Source: Mucilaginibacter kameinonensis
GTDB lineage: Bacteria > Bacteroidota > Bacteroidia > Sphingobacteriales > Sphingobacteriaceae
NCBI RefSeq assembly: GCF_003675385.1
Contig: NZ_RCWZ01000002.1
Span: 620,001 to 684,000 of the forward strand
Direction of reading: 5' to 3'
DNA: 64,000 nt
The notes under the pieces were generated by a model that was not told the DNA's origin, ran no database searches, and saw only the letters and a list, made by a program, of their open reading frames with translations. How positions within the stretch are numbered: the stretch's first letter is position 1; each line of letters begins with the position of its first letter. Both the position numbers and the translations under genes were made by a program. Shown piece after piece: positions 52,110 through 61,003 of this stretch.

Positions 52110-54416
52110 ATGCAAAAGAAATTATTCTTGCTTGCCGTGTTCGCTTTTGTAATTAACGTTGCAGGGGCACAGGTTTATAAAGATCCTAAAGCGCCTTTAA
52201 CCGATCGGGTGAAGGACTTGCTGGGCCGCATGACTTTGGAGGAAAAGGTTGGGCAGATGAGTATGAACTCGTTAAAAGGCTCTATGCAAAACCCAATTGC
52301 GTACGGCGTTTGTGAAAGCCCGTTTACCAATATCAATGATATAGCATCGCTTTCAATTGCTGCCAAAAAATACGCGAAGGAAAAAACAAGACTTGGGATC
52401 CCGCCCATCCAAATAGGAGAATGCTTGCACGGACAATTGGCGGCAGGTGCTACTATTTTTCCGCAGGCAATAGCACAAGGCAGTACCTGGAACCCGGCGT
52501 TGATAGAAAAAATGGGTTCGGTAATCGCTTATGAAGCTTCCTCATCGGGAGTTGACCAGGCGCTTTCGCCACTGTTTGATTTGATTCGCGACCCACGTTA
52601 CGGCCGTAACGAAGAATGTTACGCCGAAGATCCTTACCTCGTGAGCAAAATGGGTACTTCCTTTGTAATAGGGATGCAAGGCGACACTTCACAAACCATA
52701 AACGATATAGGCAAAGATAAGGTGATGTGTACAGCCAAACATTTCGCGGCTTACAGCATCCCTGTGGCTGGCATTAACCTGGCCCCGGCATCAGTAGGGG
52801 AACGCGAATTAAGGTCGATGTTTTTACCTCCTTTTAAAGATGCCGTGCAAAAGGCAAATATCTATGCCATAATGCCTGCCTACAACGAGATTGACGGCGT
52901 GCCTGCGCATGCCAATCATTTCCTGCTGCAAACTATCTTAAAGCAGGAGTGGGGTTTTGAGGGTTATGTGTTTTCGGATTATGAAGGGCTCAAACATCTG
53001 TACACCTTTCATCATATCGCTAAAGATGCTGAAGGTGCCGCGCCCATAGGCCTGAGTGCAGGGGTTGATCTGGAAGCACCAAGCTCAGATGTTTATGGCA
53101 AGCTGATTGCTTTGGTGAACGAGGGTAAAGTAAAAGAAGCACAGATTGATAGTGCTGTTGCCCGCATCCTCACGATAAAGTTTAAAGCAGGTTTGTTTGA
53201 AAAGGCGTTACCTAATACTTCGGCATTAAAAAAGCGGGTGCATACGCCAGATCATGTGGCATTATCACAGCAAATAGCCGAAGAGTCAATCATCCTGCTT
53301 AAAAATGATAAACAGCTCTTGCCGCTTCATATAAATAACCTGAAATCTTTGGCTGTGATTGGCCCCAATGCCAACCAGGTTCAGTACGGCGACTACAGCT
53401 CCACCCGAGATAGCCGATCGGGCACAACCGCGCTTAATGGTATTAAGCAATTGGTTGGCAGCAAGGTAAAGATCAACTATGCAAAGGGCTGTGCGCTTTC
53501 CGGCTCCGATAAAAGCGGTTTTGCTGATGCTATTACCGCCGCAAAAAATAGCGATGCTGTGGTAGTAGTTTTAGGTACAACAAGCGTTGTGTTTTCTGGC
53601 GTAGGGTGGAATGGCCATGCACCCGAAAGCGAGCCTAAAGATCCTTTCACTTGCGGTGAGGGCTATGACGTTACCGATATTAACCCTGATGGCGTACAGC
53701 GTGAACTGCTACAGGCCGTTTATAAAACCGGTAAGCCCGTGATATTGGTACTGGTACATGGTCGCCCACAAAGCATCAAATGGGAAAAGGAAAATGTCCC
53801 AGCCATTGTGGAAGCATGGTATCCCGGCGAGCGGGGCGGCAATGCTATAGCCAATGTCCTGTTTGGTAAGGTAAATCCATCGGGAAGGCTAACTGTATCA
53901 ATTCCACAATCAACCGGACACATCCCGGTATTTTATAATCATGTAGCATCCAATAAAGGTTTTTACCATAATCCGGGTTCACCCGAAAAACCGGGGCAGG
54001 ACTATGTTTTTTCGTCGCCCGATGTATTGTTCCCTTTTGGTTATGGGTTGAGTTATACCTCTTTTAAATACAGTAATATGCAGGTTTCGGCTGCATCATT
54101 CACTAAAAATGAAGCTATCACCGTTTCTGTAGATGTAACCAATACCGGCAGCGTGGCAGGTAAAGAAGTAGTGCAGATGTATCTCGGCAATAAAGTAAAT
54201 TCAGTAACAACGCCGGTGATGGCCCTCAAAGGTTTTGATAAGATTAGCCTTAAACCCGGCGAAACCCGGACAGTAGAGTTTAAGGTAAAACCTGAGGATA
54301 TTTCCATCTGGAATAACAATATGAAACAAATGACTGAACCCGGTACATTTGATGTAATGATAGCCCGTTCGGCCGAGGATGTGGTGCTCAAAAAAACAAT
54401 CGAGTACAAGGAATAA
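52110..54416 (+). CDS. Beta-glucosidase/xylosidase-like glycoside hydrolase, GH3
   Basis: A 768-residue GH3 enzyme from the ATG at 52110 (signal peptide KLFLLAVFAFVINVAGA). The N-terminal barrel has KHFAAYSIP and the nucleophile Asp290 in VFSDYEG. The C-terminal alpha/beta sandwich (~380-610) and a fibronectin-III-like domain (~670-765) follow. The substrate among GH3 (glucose, xylose, GlcNAc) is unclear. An upstream frame to 52056 overlaps the palindromic repeat, so the shorter start is chosen. The GH92 gene begins 4 bases after the stop. Confidence 0.9.
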   Translation: MQKKLFLLAVFAFVINVAGAQVYKDPKAPLTDRVKDLLGRMTLEEKVGQMSMNSLKGSMQNPIAYGVCESPFTNINDIASLSIAAKKYAKEKTRLGIPPIQIGECLHGQLAAGATIFPQAIAQGSTWNPALIEKMGSVIAYEASSSGVDQALSPLFDLIRDPRYGRNEECYAEDPYLVSKMGTSFVIGMQGDTSQTINDIGKDKVMCTAKHFAAYSIPVAGINLAPASVGERELRSMFLPPFKDAVQKANIYAIMPAYNEIDGVPAHANHFLLQTILKQEWGFEGYVFSDYEGLKHLYTFHHIAKDAEGAAPIGLSAGVDLEAPSSDVYGKLIALVNEGKVKEAQIDSAVARILTIKFKAGLFEKALPNTSALKKRVHTPDHVALSQQIAEESIILLKNDKQLLPLHINNLKSLAVIGPNANQVQYGDYSSTRDSRSGTTALNGIKQLVGSKVKINYAKGCALSGSDKSGFADAITAAKNSDAVVVVLGTTSVVFSGVGWNGHAPESEPKDPFTCGEGYDVTDINPDGVQRELLQAVYKTGKPVILVLVHGRPQSIKWEKENVPAIVEAWYPGERGGNAIANVLFGKVNPSGRLTVSIPQSTGHIPVFYNHVASNKGFYHNPGSPEKPGQDYVFSSPDVLFPFGYGLSYTSFKYSNMQVSAASFTKNEAITVSVDVTNTGSVAGKEVVQMYLGNKVNSVTTPVMALKGFDKISLKPGETRTVEFKVKPEDISIWNNNMKQMTEPGTFDVMIARSAEDVVLKKTIEYKE

Positions 54417-54420
54417 GTGT

Positions 54421-56733
54421 ATGAAAAAGTTGATTGTCGTTGTTCTAATATTATCGGTTGCATCTGTCGGGGCAGTGCCAAAGGCGTTCAAAAATGGGTG
54501 TCATGCTGAGCTTGTCGAAGCATGGTGGGCAAGGCCTCTGCGCGCGACCCTTCGACAAGCTCAGGGAGACAAGCCCTTGCTCGCGATGTCATTTTTTCAT
54601 CAAAAGCCTCCGGATTCGCTGATTAAATATGTAAACACGTTCATTGGCACATCTGCAACCGGGCATACCTTTCCGGGGGCTACGGTGCCATTTGGTATGA
54701 TACAGCTTAGTCCTGAAACCGGTAACTTCGGCTGGAACTATTGTTCAGGTTATCGCTACGAGGATACCGTGATCACGGGCTTTGCACATACGCACCTGAG
54801 TGGTACGGGAGGGGTTGATTTAGGCGACGTACTGTTTTTCCCATTTCAAGGCAAAGATCCGCAAAAGTTTCAAAGCAGGTTTTCTCATCAGCAAGAAAAA
54901 GCTTCTCCAGGCTACTACGAGGTAGTTTTAAGCGACAACAACATCAGAGCTCAGCTAACAGCTTCCGTGCATACCGGTTTGCATAGGTATACTTTTAATA
55001 AAACCGGTAAAGCCCACCTGCTTGTTGATATGCAAAGCGGACTGGTAGAAAGTGCCGAGCAGCTGGCGGAGCATGTATCTGAAGGAGAGATTACTATCGA
55101 CAGTAAAACTGCTATAAGCGGCTATGCCTTTTCGAGCCAGTGGGTTGATAAGCAGGTGTATTTTGCCGCTATTTTTAACCGTCCGTTTACCGGTCACCAT
55201 TTTATCGATGGAGAAAACAAACGCCGTTTGGTGCTTGATTTCGATCTGAAACCTGGCGAAGCTGTAGAAGCTAAAGTTGGCATTTCGGGCGTGAGTATTG
55301 CCGGGGCTCGTAAAAACCTGCTGGCCGAAACGCAAAATAAAACATTTGAGCAGGTTAGAACCGAGGCGAGTCAAGCCTGGGAACGAAATTTTGGCAAGCT
55401 TAAAGCTCAGGGCAGCGAAAATGAGAAAATCGCCTTTTATACCAGTCTGTACCATGCACTTATCCAACCCAATAATATTGCCGATGTTGATGGGCAGTAT
55501 CGTGGAGCCGATAGCCTGATGCACCGCTCTGCCGATAAAGTGTTTTATTCCACCTTCTCGCTTTGGGATACTTACAGGGCAGCCCATCCATTGTATACCA
55601 TTATTTGCCCGGACAAGGATGGACAAATGGCTGAGAGCATGTTACAGCACAATGCTGTTGCAGGCATGCTGCCCATCTGGACGCTGTGGGGCAAGGAAAG
55701 TTACGCTATGATTGGTAACCATGCAGTGCCTGTAATTGTAGATGCCGCCCTGAAAGGTATTAAAGGCTTTGACAAGCAAAAGGCCTTTAAGGCTATTAAA
55801 AACACACTCACGCATAACAAAAACCCCAAATACGATTGGAGCCTGTATATGCGTTACGGTTACCTGCCATCGGATACTGTAAAACGTGAAGCCGTTTCCC
55901 GTACTTTGGAAGCCACTTATGACGATTGGTGTGCAGCTCAACTGGCCAAAGCGCTAAATAAACAAAGCGACTATAATTATTTCATTAAACGGTCGCGGTT
56001 TTATAATAACCTGTTTGATAAAAGTACCCGGTTGATGCGCGGCCGCAACTCAAACGGCGAATGGGTAAATCCCTTTGCCAACCTTGATAGTGGTCAACTG
56101 GCCGTAGGGGGCGACTATACCGAAGGCAACGCCTGGCAATACACCTGGCAGGTGCAGCATGATATTCCGGGCCTAATCAAATTGATGGGTGGCAAAAAGG
56201 CGTTTTTGGGTAAGCTGGATTCGTTGTTTTTGATGGATTCGAAAGTGTTTGGAAAAGGTTCAACACTTGATGTAACCGGGCTGATAGGGCAATATGCCCA
56301 CGGGAACGAGCCTAATCATCATGTAGCTTATTTATATACGCTTGCCGGTAACCCAGCCAGAACGCAGGAACTGGTAAGGCAAATTGCCGATCAATTTTAT
56401 ATAAACAAACCCGATGGCCTTTCGGGCAACGATGATTGCGGTCAGATGTCGGCCTGGTATATTTTTACGGCGATGGGTTTTTACCCGGTAAATCCCGCTG
56501 ATGGTCGTTATGTTTTTGGCGCGCCACTGCTTGATAAAGTGAGTATTGCTTTGACGGGTGGTAAAAGCTTTGTGATAGAGGCCAGGGGATTATCGAAGGA
56601 GAATAAGTATGTGCAAAGTATCAGCTTAAATGGTAAGCCTTACAGTAAGGAATATATAACACATCAGGATATTATGAAAGGCGGGAAACTGGTATTTTTG
56701 ATGGGAAGCAAGGCGAAGGAGCCGGTGTATTAA
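54421..56733 (+). CDS. Alpha-1,2-mannosidase-like GH92 with repeat-encoded insertion
   Basis: A 770-residue GH92 protein. Residues 1-20 form a signal peptide (KKLIVVVLILSVASVGAV). Residues ~27-58 read GCHAELVEAW...LRQAQGD, the translation of a palindromic repeat, before the GH92 N-domain (VNTFIGTSATGHTFPGATVPFGMIQLSPETG). The catalytic domain includes FSLWDTYRAAHPLYT and the signature GNDDCGQMSAWYIFTAMGFYPV. It removes alpha-linked mannose and completes the locus. In-frame insertion of the repeat leaves the protein apparently intact; the ATG at 54586 lies after it but would lose the signal peptide. Confidence 0.9.
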   Translation: MKKLIVVVLILSVASVGAVPKAFKNGCHAELVEAWWARPLRATLRQAQGDKPLLAMSFFHQKPPDSLIKYVNTFIGTSATGHTFPGATVPFGMIQLSPETGNFGWNYCSGYRYEDTVITGFAHTHLSGTGGVDLGDVLFFPFQGKDPQKFQSRFSHQQEKASPGYYEVVLSDNNIRAQLTASVHTGLHRYTFNKTGKAHLLVDMQSGLVESAEQLAEHVSEGEITIDSKTAISGYAFSSQWVDKQVYFAAIFNRPFTGHHFIDGENKRRLVLDFDLKPGEAVEAKVGISGVSIAGARKNLLAETQNKTFEQVRTEASQAWERNFGKLKAQGSENEKIAFYTSLYHALIQPNNIADVDGQYRGADSLMHRSADKVFYSTFSLWDTYRAAHPLYTIICPDKDGQMAESMLQHNAVAGMLPIWTLWGKESYAMIGNHAVPVIVDAALKGIKGFDKQKAFKAIKNTLTHNKNPKYDWSLYMRYGYLPSDTVKREAVSRTLEATYDDWCAAQLAKALNKQSDYNYFIKRSRFYNNLFDKSTRLMRGRNSNGEWVNPFANLDSGQLAVGGDYTEGNAWQYTWQVQHDIPGLIKLMGGKKAFLGKLDSLFLMDSKVFGKGSTLDVTGLIGQYAHGNEPNHHVAYLYTLAGNPARTQELVRQIADQFYINKPDGLSGNDDCGQMSAWYIFTAMGFYPVNPADGRYVFGAPLLDKVSIALTGGKSFVIEARGLSKENKYVQSISLNGKPYSKEYITHQDIMKGGKLVFLMGSKAKEPVY
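54499..54571. repeat. TGTCATGCTGAGCTTGTCG palindromic repeat inside the GH92 gene
   Basis: Left arm TGTCATGCTGAGCTTGTCGA and right arm TCGACAAGCTCAGGGAGACA with partial complementarity and a GC-rich loop. It occupies codons ~27-51 of the GH92 gene in frame. This is the only copy seen in a coding region of this window. Confidence 0.75.
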
Positions 56734-56738
56734 AAAAA

Positions 56739-56854
56739 TGTCTGAACCGGAATTTATTGAATTAAGTAATTAATCGAATTTTATTCTGTCGAAGATGTAG
56801 GACGACCATTAAATTCTGCCCATTCAAAGAATTCAACAAATTCCGGTTCAGACA
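56739..56854. repeat. TGTCTGAACCGG inverted repeat, copy C
   Basis: 17-base perfect arms TGTCTGAACCGGAATTT and AAATTCCGGTTCAGACA, with further GAATTAAGTAA/AATTCAACAAATT pairing inside. Lies between convergent GH92 and the AHSA1-PhnB gene and could serve as a shared terminator. Confidence 0.8.
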
Positions 56855-56871
56855 TTCTGATTCAGACAGTC

Positions 56872-57840
56872 TTACTCCTTTGTCTGATAATTCAGCATCC
56901 AGTTAATACCATACTTATCCGTAAGCTCTGCGAAGTACGCTCCAAAGAACATATCCCGCAACGGCATGCTTACCTTTCCTCCGGCCGAAAGTTCATTGAA
57001 CAGGCGTTCTGTTTCCTCTCGGCTTTCAGGCTCGACGTTGATGTGCATGTTGTTACCTGTATGCATTTTAAAACCCATGCTTTCCGGAGCATCGGTTGCC
57101 ATTAATACATGCCCGCCCATAATAGTAAGCTCCGCATGTATGATCAGCTTTTTATCGGCTTCGTTCATCTGAACCTCGGGAGGCAGCTCTATATCACTAA
57201 AACGGGTAAGCTTTTTGCCGGTAAATTCGCCTCTAAAAACCTCTTTGTAAAATATGAAAGCTTCTTCGGTATTGCCCGGAAAGTTTAGATAAGTGGTGAC
57301 CCTTGCGGCGGTGCTTGTTTTGAGTTCTTTCCTGATCTTGAAAGCGGTGCTCAGGTAATGATCCAGGTTGCTTAAGCCGGCGGTGAAACCTTCCTGGAAG
57401 CCCATGCCAACAATAGTTTGCATATCCTCCACTTTATCAAAATAGATATCGATGTTAACGGTGGTATGTTCACCTTCGTCGGTGAAATTCTTCTCCCAGT
57501 TCATGATAGGGAAGTTGGTGTTTGTTTCGCCATTTTCGTCACAAAATGAAACCGCGTTGGTTATTTTTTCAGGAACTACAATAGTTTTGAATGCTTCCTT
57601 ACACCATGTTGGATGCTCCGTATGTTCGGGGCCAACCATCTGGTATAGCCAGTATCCCCCTTCCCTGAAATCCATAGTTTTGGTTTCGGCACGATAGGGT
57701 TTAGGTGCCCACCATTGGTCAAGAATCTCGCTTTCTGTCCATGCCTGCCATACTAAGTTAATCGGTGCGTCAAAAGTCCTAATTACATTTAGCTTTTTGT
57801 TTTGCAGGTCTTTGGTAAATACGGCTTCGTTTTTTGTCAT
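56872..57840 (-). CDS. AHSA1 (SRPBCC) domain fused to a PhnB-like VOC domain
   Basis: A 322-residue cytoplasmic protein. Residues ~15-160 form an AHSA1/SRPBCC lipid-binding fold ([29 protein letters not shown]). Residues ~175-320 form a PhnB/glyoxalase-like domain ([34 protein letters not shown]). Both domains normally occur separately, each next to an ArsR regulator. Here they are one chain, and an ArsR gene overlaps its start by 4 bases. Function is unknown. Confidence 0.85.
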   Translation of the reverse strand: MTKNEAVFTKDLQNKKLNVIRTFDAPINLVWQAWTESEILDQWWAPKPYRAETKTMDFREGGYWLYQMVGPEHTEHPTWCKEAFKTIVVPEKITNAVSFCDENGETNTNFPIMNWEKNFTDEGEHTTVNIDIYFDKVEDMQTIVGMGFQEGFTAGLSNLDHYLSTAFKIRKELKTSTAARVTTYLNFPGNTEEAFIFYKEVFRGEFTGKKLTRFSDIELPPEVQMNEADKKLIIHAELTIMGGHVLMATDAPESMGFKMHTGNNMHINVEPESREETERLFNELSAGGKVSMPLRDMFFGAYFAELTDKYGINWMLNYQTKE

Positions 57841-58157
57841 GACTGTTTGTTTTTTAGGTTTTGTAATACATTATCTAATTGGCTAAAACGGGTTTCCCAC
57901 AGGGCGCGGAACTGATCCATCCAAACATCCACTTCTTTCATTTTTTGAGCGTTAAAATGATAATAGATTTCGCGGCCGGTTTGTTTTTGACTAACCAGCT
58001 GGCATTCGCTAAGGATCTGGATATGTTTGGATACAGCTTGCCTGCTGCTCTGAAAATGTTCGGCAATGGCATTGGGCGTCATGGCCTGTAAGGCCAGCAG
58101 ACTGATAATAGCGCGGCGGGTAGGATCGGCAATCGCCTGGAATACATCTCTTCTCAT
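57837..58157 (-). CDS. ArsR-family transcriptional regulator
   Basis: A 106-residue winged-helix repressor with the helix-turn-helix [36 protein letters not shown]. No Cys pair typical of arsenic sensors is visible, fitting the AHSA1-associated ArsR subgroup. It overlaps the AHSA1-PhnB gene by 4 bases (ATGA on the minus strand). The likely target is its own promoter upstream of 58157. Confidence 0.9.
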   Translation of the reverse strand: MRRDVFQAIADPTRRAIISLLALQAMTPNAIAEHFQSSRQAVSKHIQILSECQLVSQKQTGREIYYHFNAQKMKEVDVWMDQFRALWETRFSQLDNVLQNLKNKQS

Positions 58158-58317
58158 AAAAACTCTTTTTGCAACCGTTTGATTGCAAATATATATGCAA
58201 TTAATCGGTTGCGGAAATTTATTTGAAAAAAAATGTCTGAACCTGGATTTATGGGATTTTCAGGATGGGCAGGATTTTAGCATTCCGAAAATTTAGCTAA
58301 GTATTCAAATGAGTTGA

Positions 58318-58350
58318 AGACTTACGAAGTTTTTAAAACTTCGTAAGTCT
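58318..58350. repeat. 33-nt perfect hairpin AGACTTACGAAGTTTT, copy 2
   Basis: Identical to 16975-17007. Complete base pairing apart from the centre T. Confidence 0.75.
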
Positions 58351-58415
58351 GGTGTTTAATTTGCTGAATTTTTAGGACAGGGCCTGATTCACATAATTAT
58401 GGTGTTACCTTCGGC

Positions 58416-58479
58416 CCGGGCTTTCCGCTCATACTGCACAGGCATTAACCACAGGCCGGTATCCGCTGCAATCCCTAAC
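58416..58479. repeat. GGGCTTTCCGCTCATAC repeat, copy 2
   Basis: Shares GGGCTTTCCGCTCATAC, CAGGCATTA, GGCCGGTATCCGCTGCAAT and CCCTAAC with the copy at 9789, separated by variable bases. Confidence 0.7.
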
Positions 58480-58554
58480 ACGAAATATAGAATGTAAGAT
58501 CAGTAAATCCAATAATCCGGCAAATTCCATAAATCGCGGTTCAGACAATAACAA

Positions 58555-58581
58555 AAAAGCCGCCCTCAACAGGCGGCTTTT
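58555..58581 (-). terminator. Intrinsic terminator of hppA
   Basis: AAAAGCCGCC/GGCGGCTTTT arms with a 7-base loop; on the minus strand the stem is followed by TTTTTTG. It lies 20 bases past the hppA stop. Confidence 0.85.
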
Positions 58582-58601
58582 CTCATTAGATATAAAAACT
58601 A

Positions 58602-60845
58602 TTAAACACTTTTCTCTGCTTTAACAACCATATGAATGCTCATAGGTTGTTTATTCATCTCCTTTTGAACCCTGGCAGCGGTTGCAGTTTGATGGCTGTT
58701 GAGGTGAGGTGCGATAACCAATGAAACAATCGACATTAACTTGATCAAAATGTTCATTGATGGGCCAGAAGTATCTTTAAACGGATCACCCACAGTATCA
58801 CCGGTTACTGATGCTTTATGCGGTTCGGATTTTTTGTAAAAGATCTCGCCGTTAATATCGCAGCCTTTCTCAAATGATTTTTTAGCGTTATCCCACGCGC
58901 CGCCCGCGTTGCTTTGAAAAATACCCATCAGTACGCCAGATACCGTAACGCCCGCAAGCAGGCCGCCCAATACTTCGGGGCCAAATGCAAAGCCGATAAT
59001 AACAGGAGTGATCAGGGCTATTAAACCCGGCGCCACCATTTCGCGGATAGAAGCTTTGGTTGATATGGCTACGCATTTCTCATACTCGGGTTTAGCTTTA
59101 TATTCCATAATGCCTGGTATCTCGCGGAATTGACGCCTAACTTCTTCTACCATAGCCATAGCCGCACGGCCTACCGCCGAAATACACAGGGCCGAAAAGA
59201 TAAAAGGGATCATCCCGCCAACAAATAAGCCAGCCAATACATCTGCTTTGTAAATATCAATATGCTCAATGCCTGCAACACCCACAAAGGCAGCGAATAG
59301 CGCCAGTGAAGTTAATGCTGCCGAAGCAATAGCGAAGCCCTTGCCTGTAGCAGCTGTAGTATTGCCCACAGCATCCAGGTTATCGGTGCGGTGACGAACT
59401 TCTTCGGGCAGACGGCTCATTTCAGCTATACCTCCGGCATTATCTGCAATTGGTCCAAATGCGTCAATAGCCAGTTGCATAGCAGTGGTAGCCATCATGC
59501 CTGCAGCTGCAATAGCAACACCGTATAAACCGGCAAAATAGTACGAGCCATAAATACCTGATGCCAAAACAAGAATAGGCAGCACGGTTGATTCCATGCC
59601 TACTGATAAGCCACCGATGATATTTGTAGCGTGCCCGGTTGAAGATTGCCTGATAATGCTTAGCACCGGGCGTTTCCCCATAGCCGTATAATACTCGGTA
59701 ATAATAGACATTAAGGTACCCACTACAAGACCAACCACAATTGCGCCAAAAACACCATTTTTAGTGAAAGGTATCACTGTTGCTTTTACAACGCCGTTAA
59801 CTTCATCACGTACCATATGAAATTCGCCGGATGGTAGCATCCATTGCACTACAAAATAAGTAGCGATAGCAGTTAGCACAATAGATGCCCAGTTGCCTAT
59901 ATTCAACGCGTTTTGCACGCTGTCTGTTTCTGATTTGATTTTCACCATAGCGGCACCAACAATTGAGAATATCAGACCAAGGCCTGCAATTACCATCGGT
60001 AATAAAACCGGTGCTATCCCTCCAAAATTATCGTGAGATACAATTTCGCGGCCCAATACCATGGTAGCAAGCATGGTAGCCACATAAGAGCCAAAAAGGT
60101 CGGCACCCATACCGGCAACGTCGCCCACGTTATCACCCACGTTATCTGCAATTGTAGCTGGATTACGAACATCATCCTCAGGGATACCAGCTTCAACCTT
60201 ACCTACAAGGTCGGCACCTACGTCGGCCGCTTTGGTATATATGCCGCCGCCAACACGTGCAAACAGCGCTATAGATTCTGCACCTAACGAAAAGCCGGCT
60301 AAAACATCAAGCGCTTTTGCCATGGCCTCGCCGTTAACCGTACTGCCTGTTACCTTAACTACATAAACCTGGTAAAAAACAATAAACAGTGACCCTAAAC
60401 CAATGATAGCCAAACCGGCAACACCAAGGCCCATTACTGTTCCGCCGGTAAATGATACTTTTAACGCTTGCGCCAGGCTGGTACGGGCAGCTTGTGTAGT
60501 TCGTACGTTAGCTTTTGTAGCAATACGCATCCCCAGGTAACCGGCAAATGCCGATAAAAACGCGCCAATCACAAATGATATGGCTATAACCGGGCTTGAT
60601 GTAGCAACTGTTGTACCTGACCATGCCAGTAAAATACCGGCAACGGCAACAAAGCCTCCAAGTATTTTCCACTCGGCACGTAAAAAGGCCATAGCACCAT
60701 CTGCAATGTAACCGGCCAGTGTAGCCATGTCGCCGTCGCCGGCGTTTTGTTTGGTAACCCAGGCGGCTTTAATTGCCATAACAAGGATCCCGATAAGTCC
60801 AAAAACAGGAATTAAATAAATTAAGTAATTGTTCAGAAAATCCAT
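58602..60845 (-). CDS. hppA: Membrane-bound ion-pumping pyrophosphatase
   Basis: A 747-residue integral membrane pyrophosphatase with about 16 helices. Conserved acidic substrate/Mg motifs are present: [18 protein letters not shown], then [21 protein letters not shown], and, near the C-terminus, [16 protein letters not shown] and [17 protein letters not shown]. The residue that decides potassium dependence is Ala498 ([10 protein letters not shown]), so the K+-dependent type is expected. Whether it pumps H+ or Na+ cannot be read here with confidence. It couples PPi hydrolysis to ion export. Single gene, with its own terminator and a 5' leader hairpin (60872). Confidence 0.95.
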   Translation of the reverse strand: MDFLNNYLIYLIPVFGLIGILVMAIKAAWVTKQNAGDGDMATLAGYIADGAMAFLRAEWKILGGFVAVAGILLAWSGTTVATSSPVIAISFVIGAFLSAFAGYLGMRIATKANVRTTQAARTSLAQALKVSFTGGTVMGLGVAGLAIIGLGSLFIVFYQVYVVKVTGSTVNGEAMAKALDVLAGFSLGAESIALFARVGGGIYTKAADVGADLVGKVEAGIPEDDVRNPATIADNVGDNVGDVAGMGADLFGSYVATMLATMVLGREIVSHDNFGGIAPVLLPMVIAGLGLIFSIVGAAMVKIKSETDSVQNALNIGNWASIVLTAIATYFVVQWMLPSGEFHMVRDEVNGVVKATVIPFTKNGVFGAIVVGLVVGTLMSIITEYYTAMGKRPVLSIIRQSSTGHATNIIGGLSVGMESTVLPILVLASGIYGSYYFAGLYGVAIAAAGMMATTAMQLAIDAFGPIADNAGGIAEMSRLPEEVRHRTDNLDAVGNTTAATGKGFAIASAALTSLALFAAFVGVAGIEHIDIYKADVLAGLFVGGMIPFIFSALCISAVGRAAMAMVEEVRRQFREIPGIMEYKAKPEYEKCVAISTKASIREMVAPGLIALITPVIIGFAFGPEVLGGLLAGVTVSGVLMGIFQSNAGGAWDNAKKSFEKGCDINGEIFYKKSEPHKASVTGDTVGDPFKDTSGPSMNILIKLMSIVSLVIAPHLNSHQTATAARVQKEMNKQPMSIHMVVKAEKSV

Positions 60846-60871
60846 ATCACAAATTTGGTTTAGTAAGTAGG

Positions 60872-60895
60872 CACTGTGTTGGTTTTTACACAGTG
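60872..60895. promoter_or_regulatory. Hairpin in the 5' leader of hppA
   Basis: CACTGTGT/ACACAGTG arms with an 8-base loop, 27-50 bases upstream of the hppA start codon. Could be an operator or leader structure. Confidence 0.4.
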
Positions 60896-60975
60896 TGTAA
60901 ATAATAATTGGTATTGCAAAATAGTAATTTTATTTATTTACAATAGTGATCCTTAATATTAAAGTTTTTGAATAG

Positions 60976-60996
60976 TTTAGAGATTTAAACTCTAAA
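60976..60996. promoter_or_regulatory. TTTAGAG/CTCTAAA inverted repeat before the APC permease
   Basis: Seven-base arms with spacer ATTTAAA, 7 bases upstream of the ATG. It could hide the ribosome entry region or act as an operator. Confidence 0.35.
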
Positions 60997-61003
60997 ATTA
61001 TAT

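Larger units (their letters stand above)
58234..58548. repeat. TGTCTGAACC inverted repeat, copy D, with other repeats inserted
   Basis: TGTCTGAACCTGGATTTATG (58234-58253) and CATAAATCGCGGTTCAGACA (58529-58548), 18 of 20 paired positions match. Unlike the other copies (~90-140 bases), its arms are ~315 bases apart, because two other repeat families lie inside. Confidence 0.65.
58158..58601. other. Intergenic region with nested repeats
   Basis: No gene. An outer pair of arms (58234-58253 and 58529-58548) encloses the 33-nt hairpin (58318-58350) and a GGGCTTTCCGCTCATAC repeat (58416-58479). The right end carries the hppA terminator. The ArsR/AHSA1 promoter should be in the first ~60 bases, where GATTGCAAATATATATGCAATTAATC forms a palindrome-like TTGCAAATATATATGCAA operator candidate (about 58180-58198). 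Confidence 0.6.
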
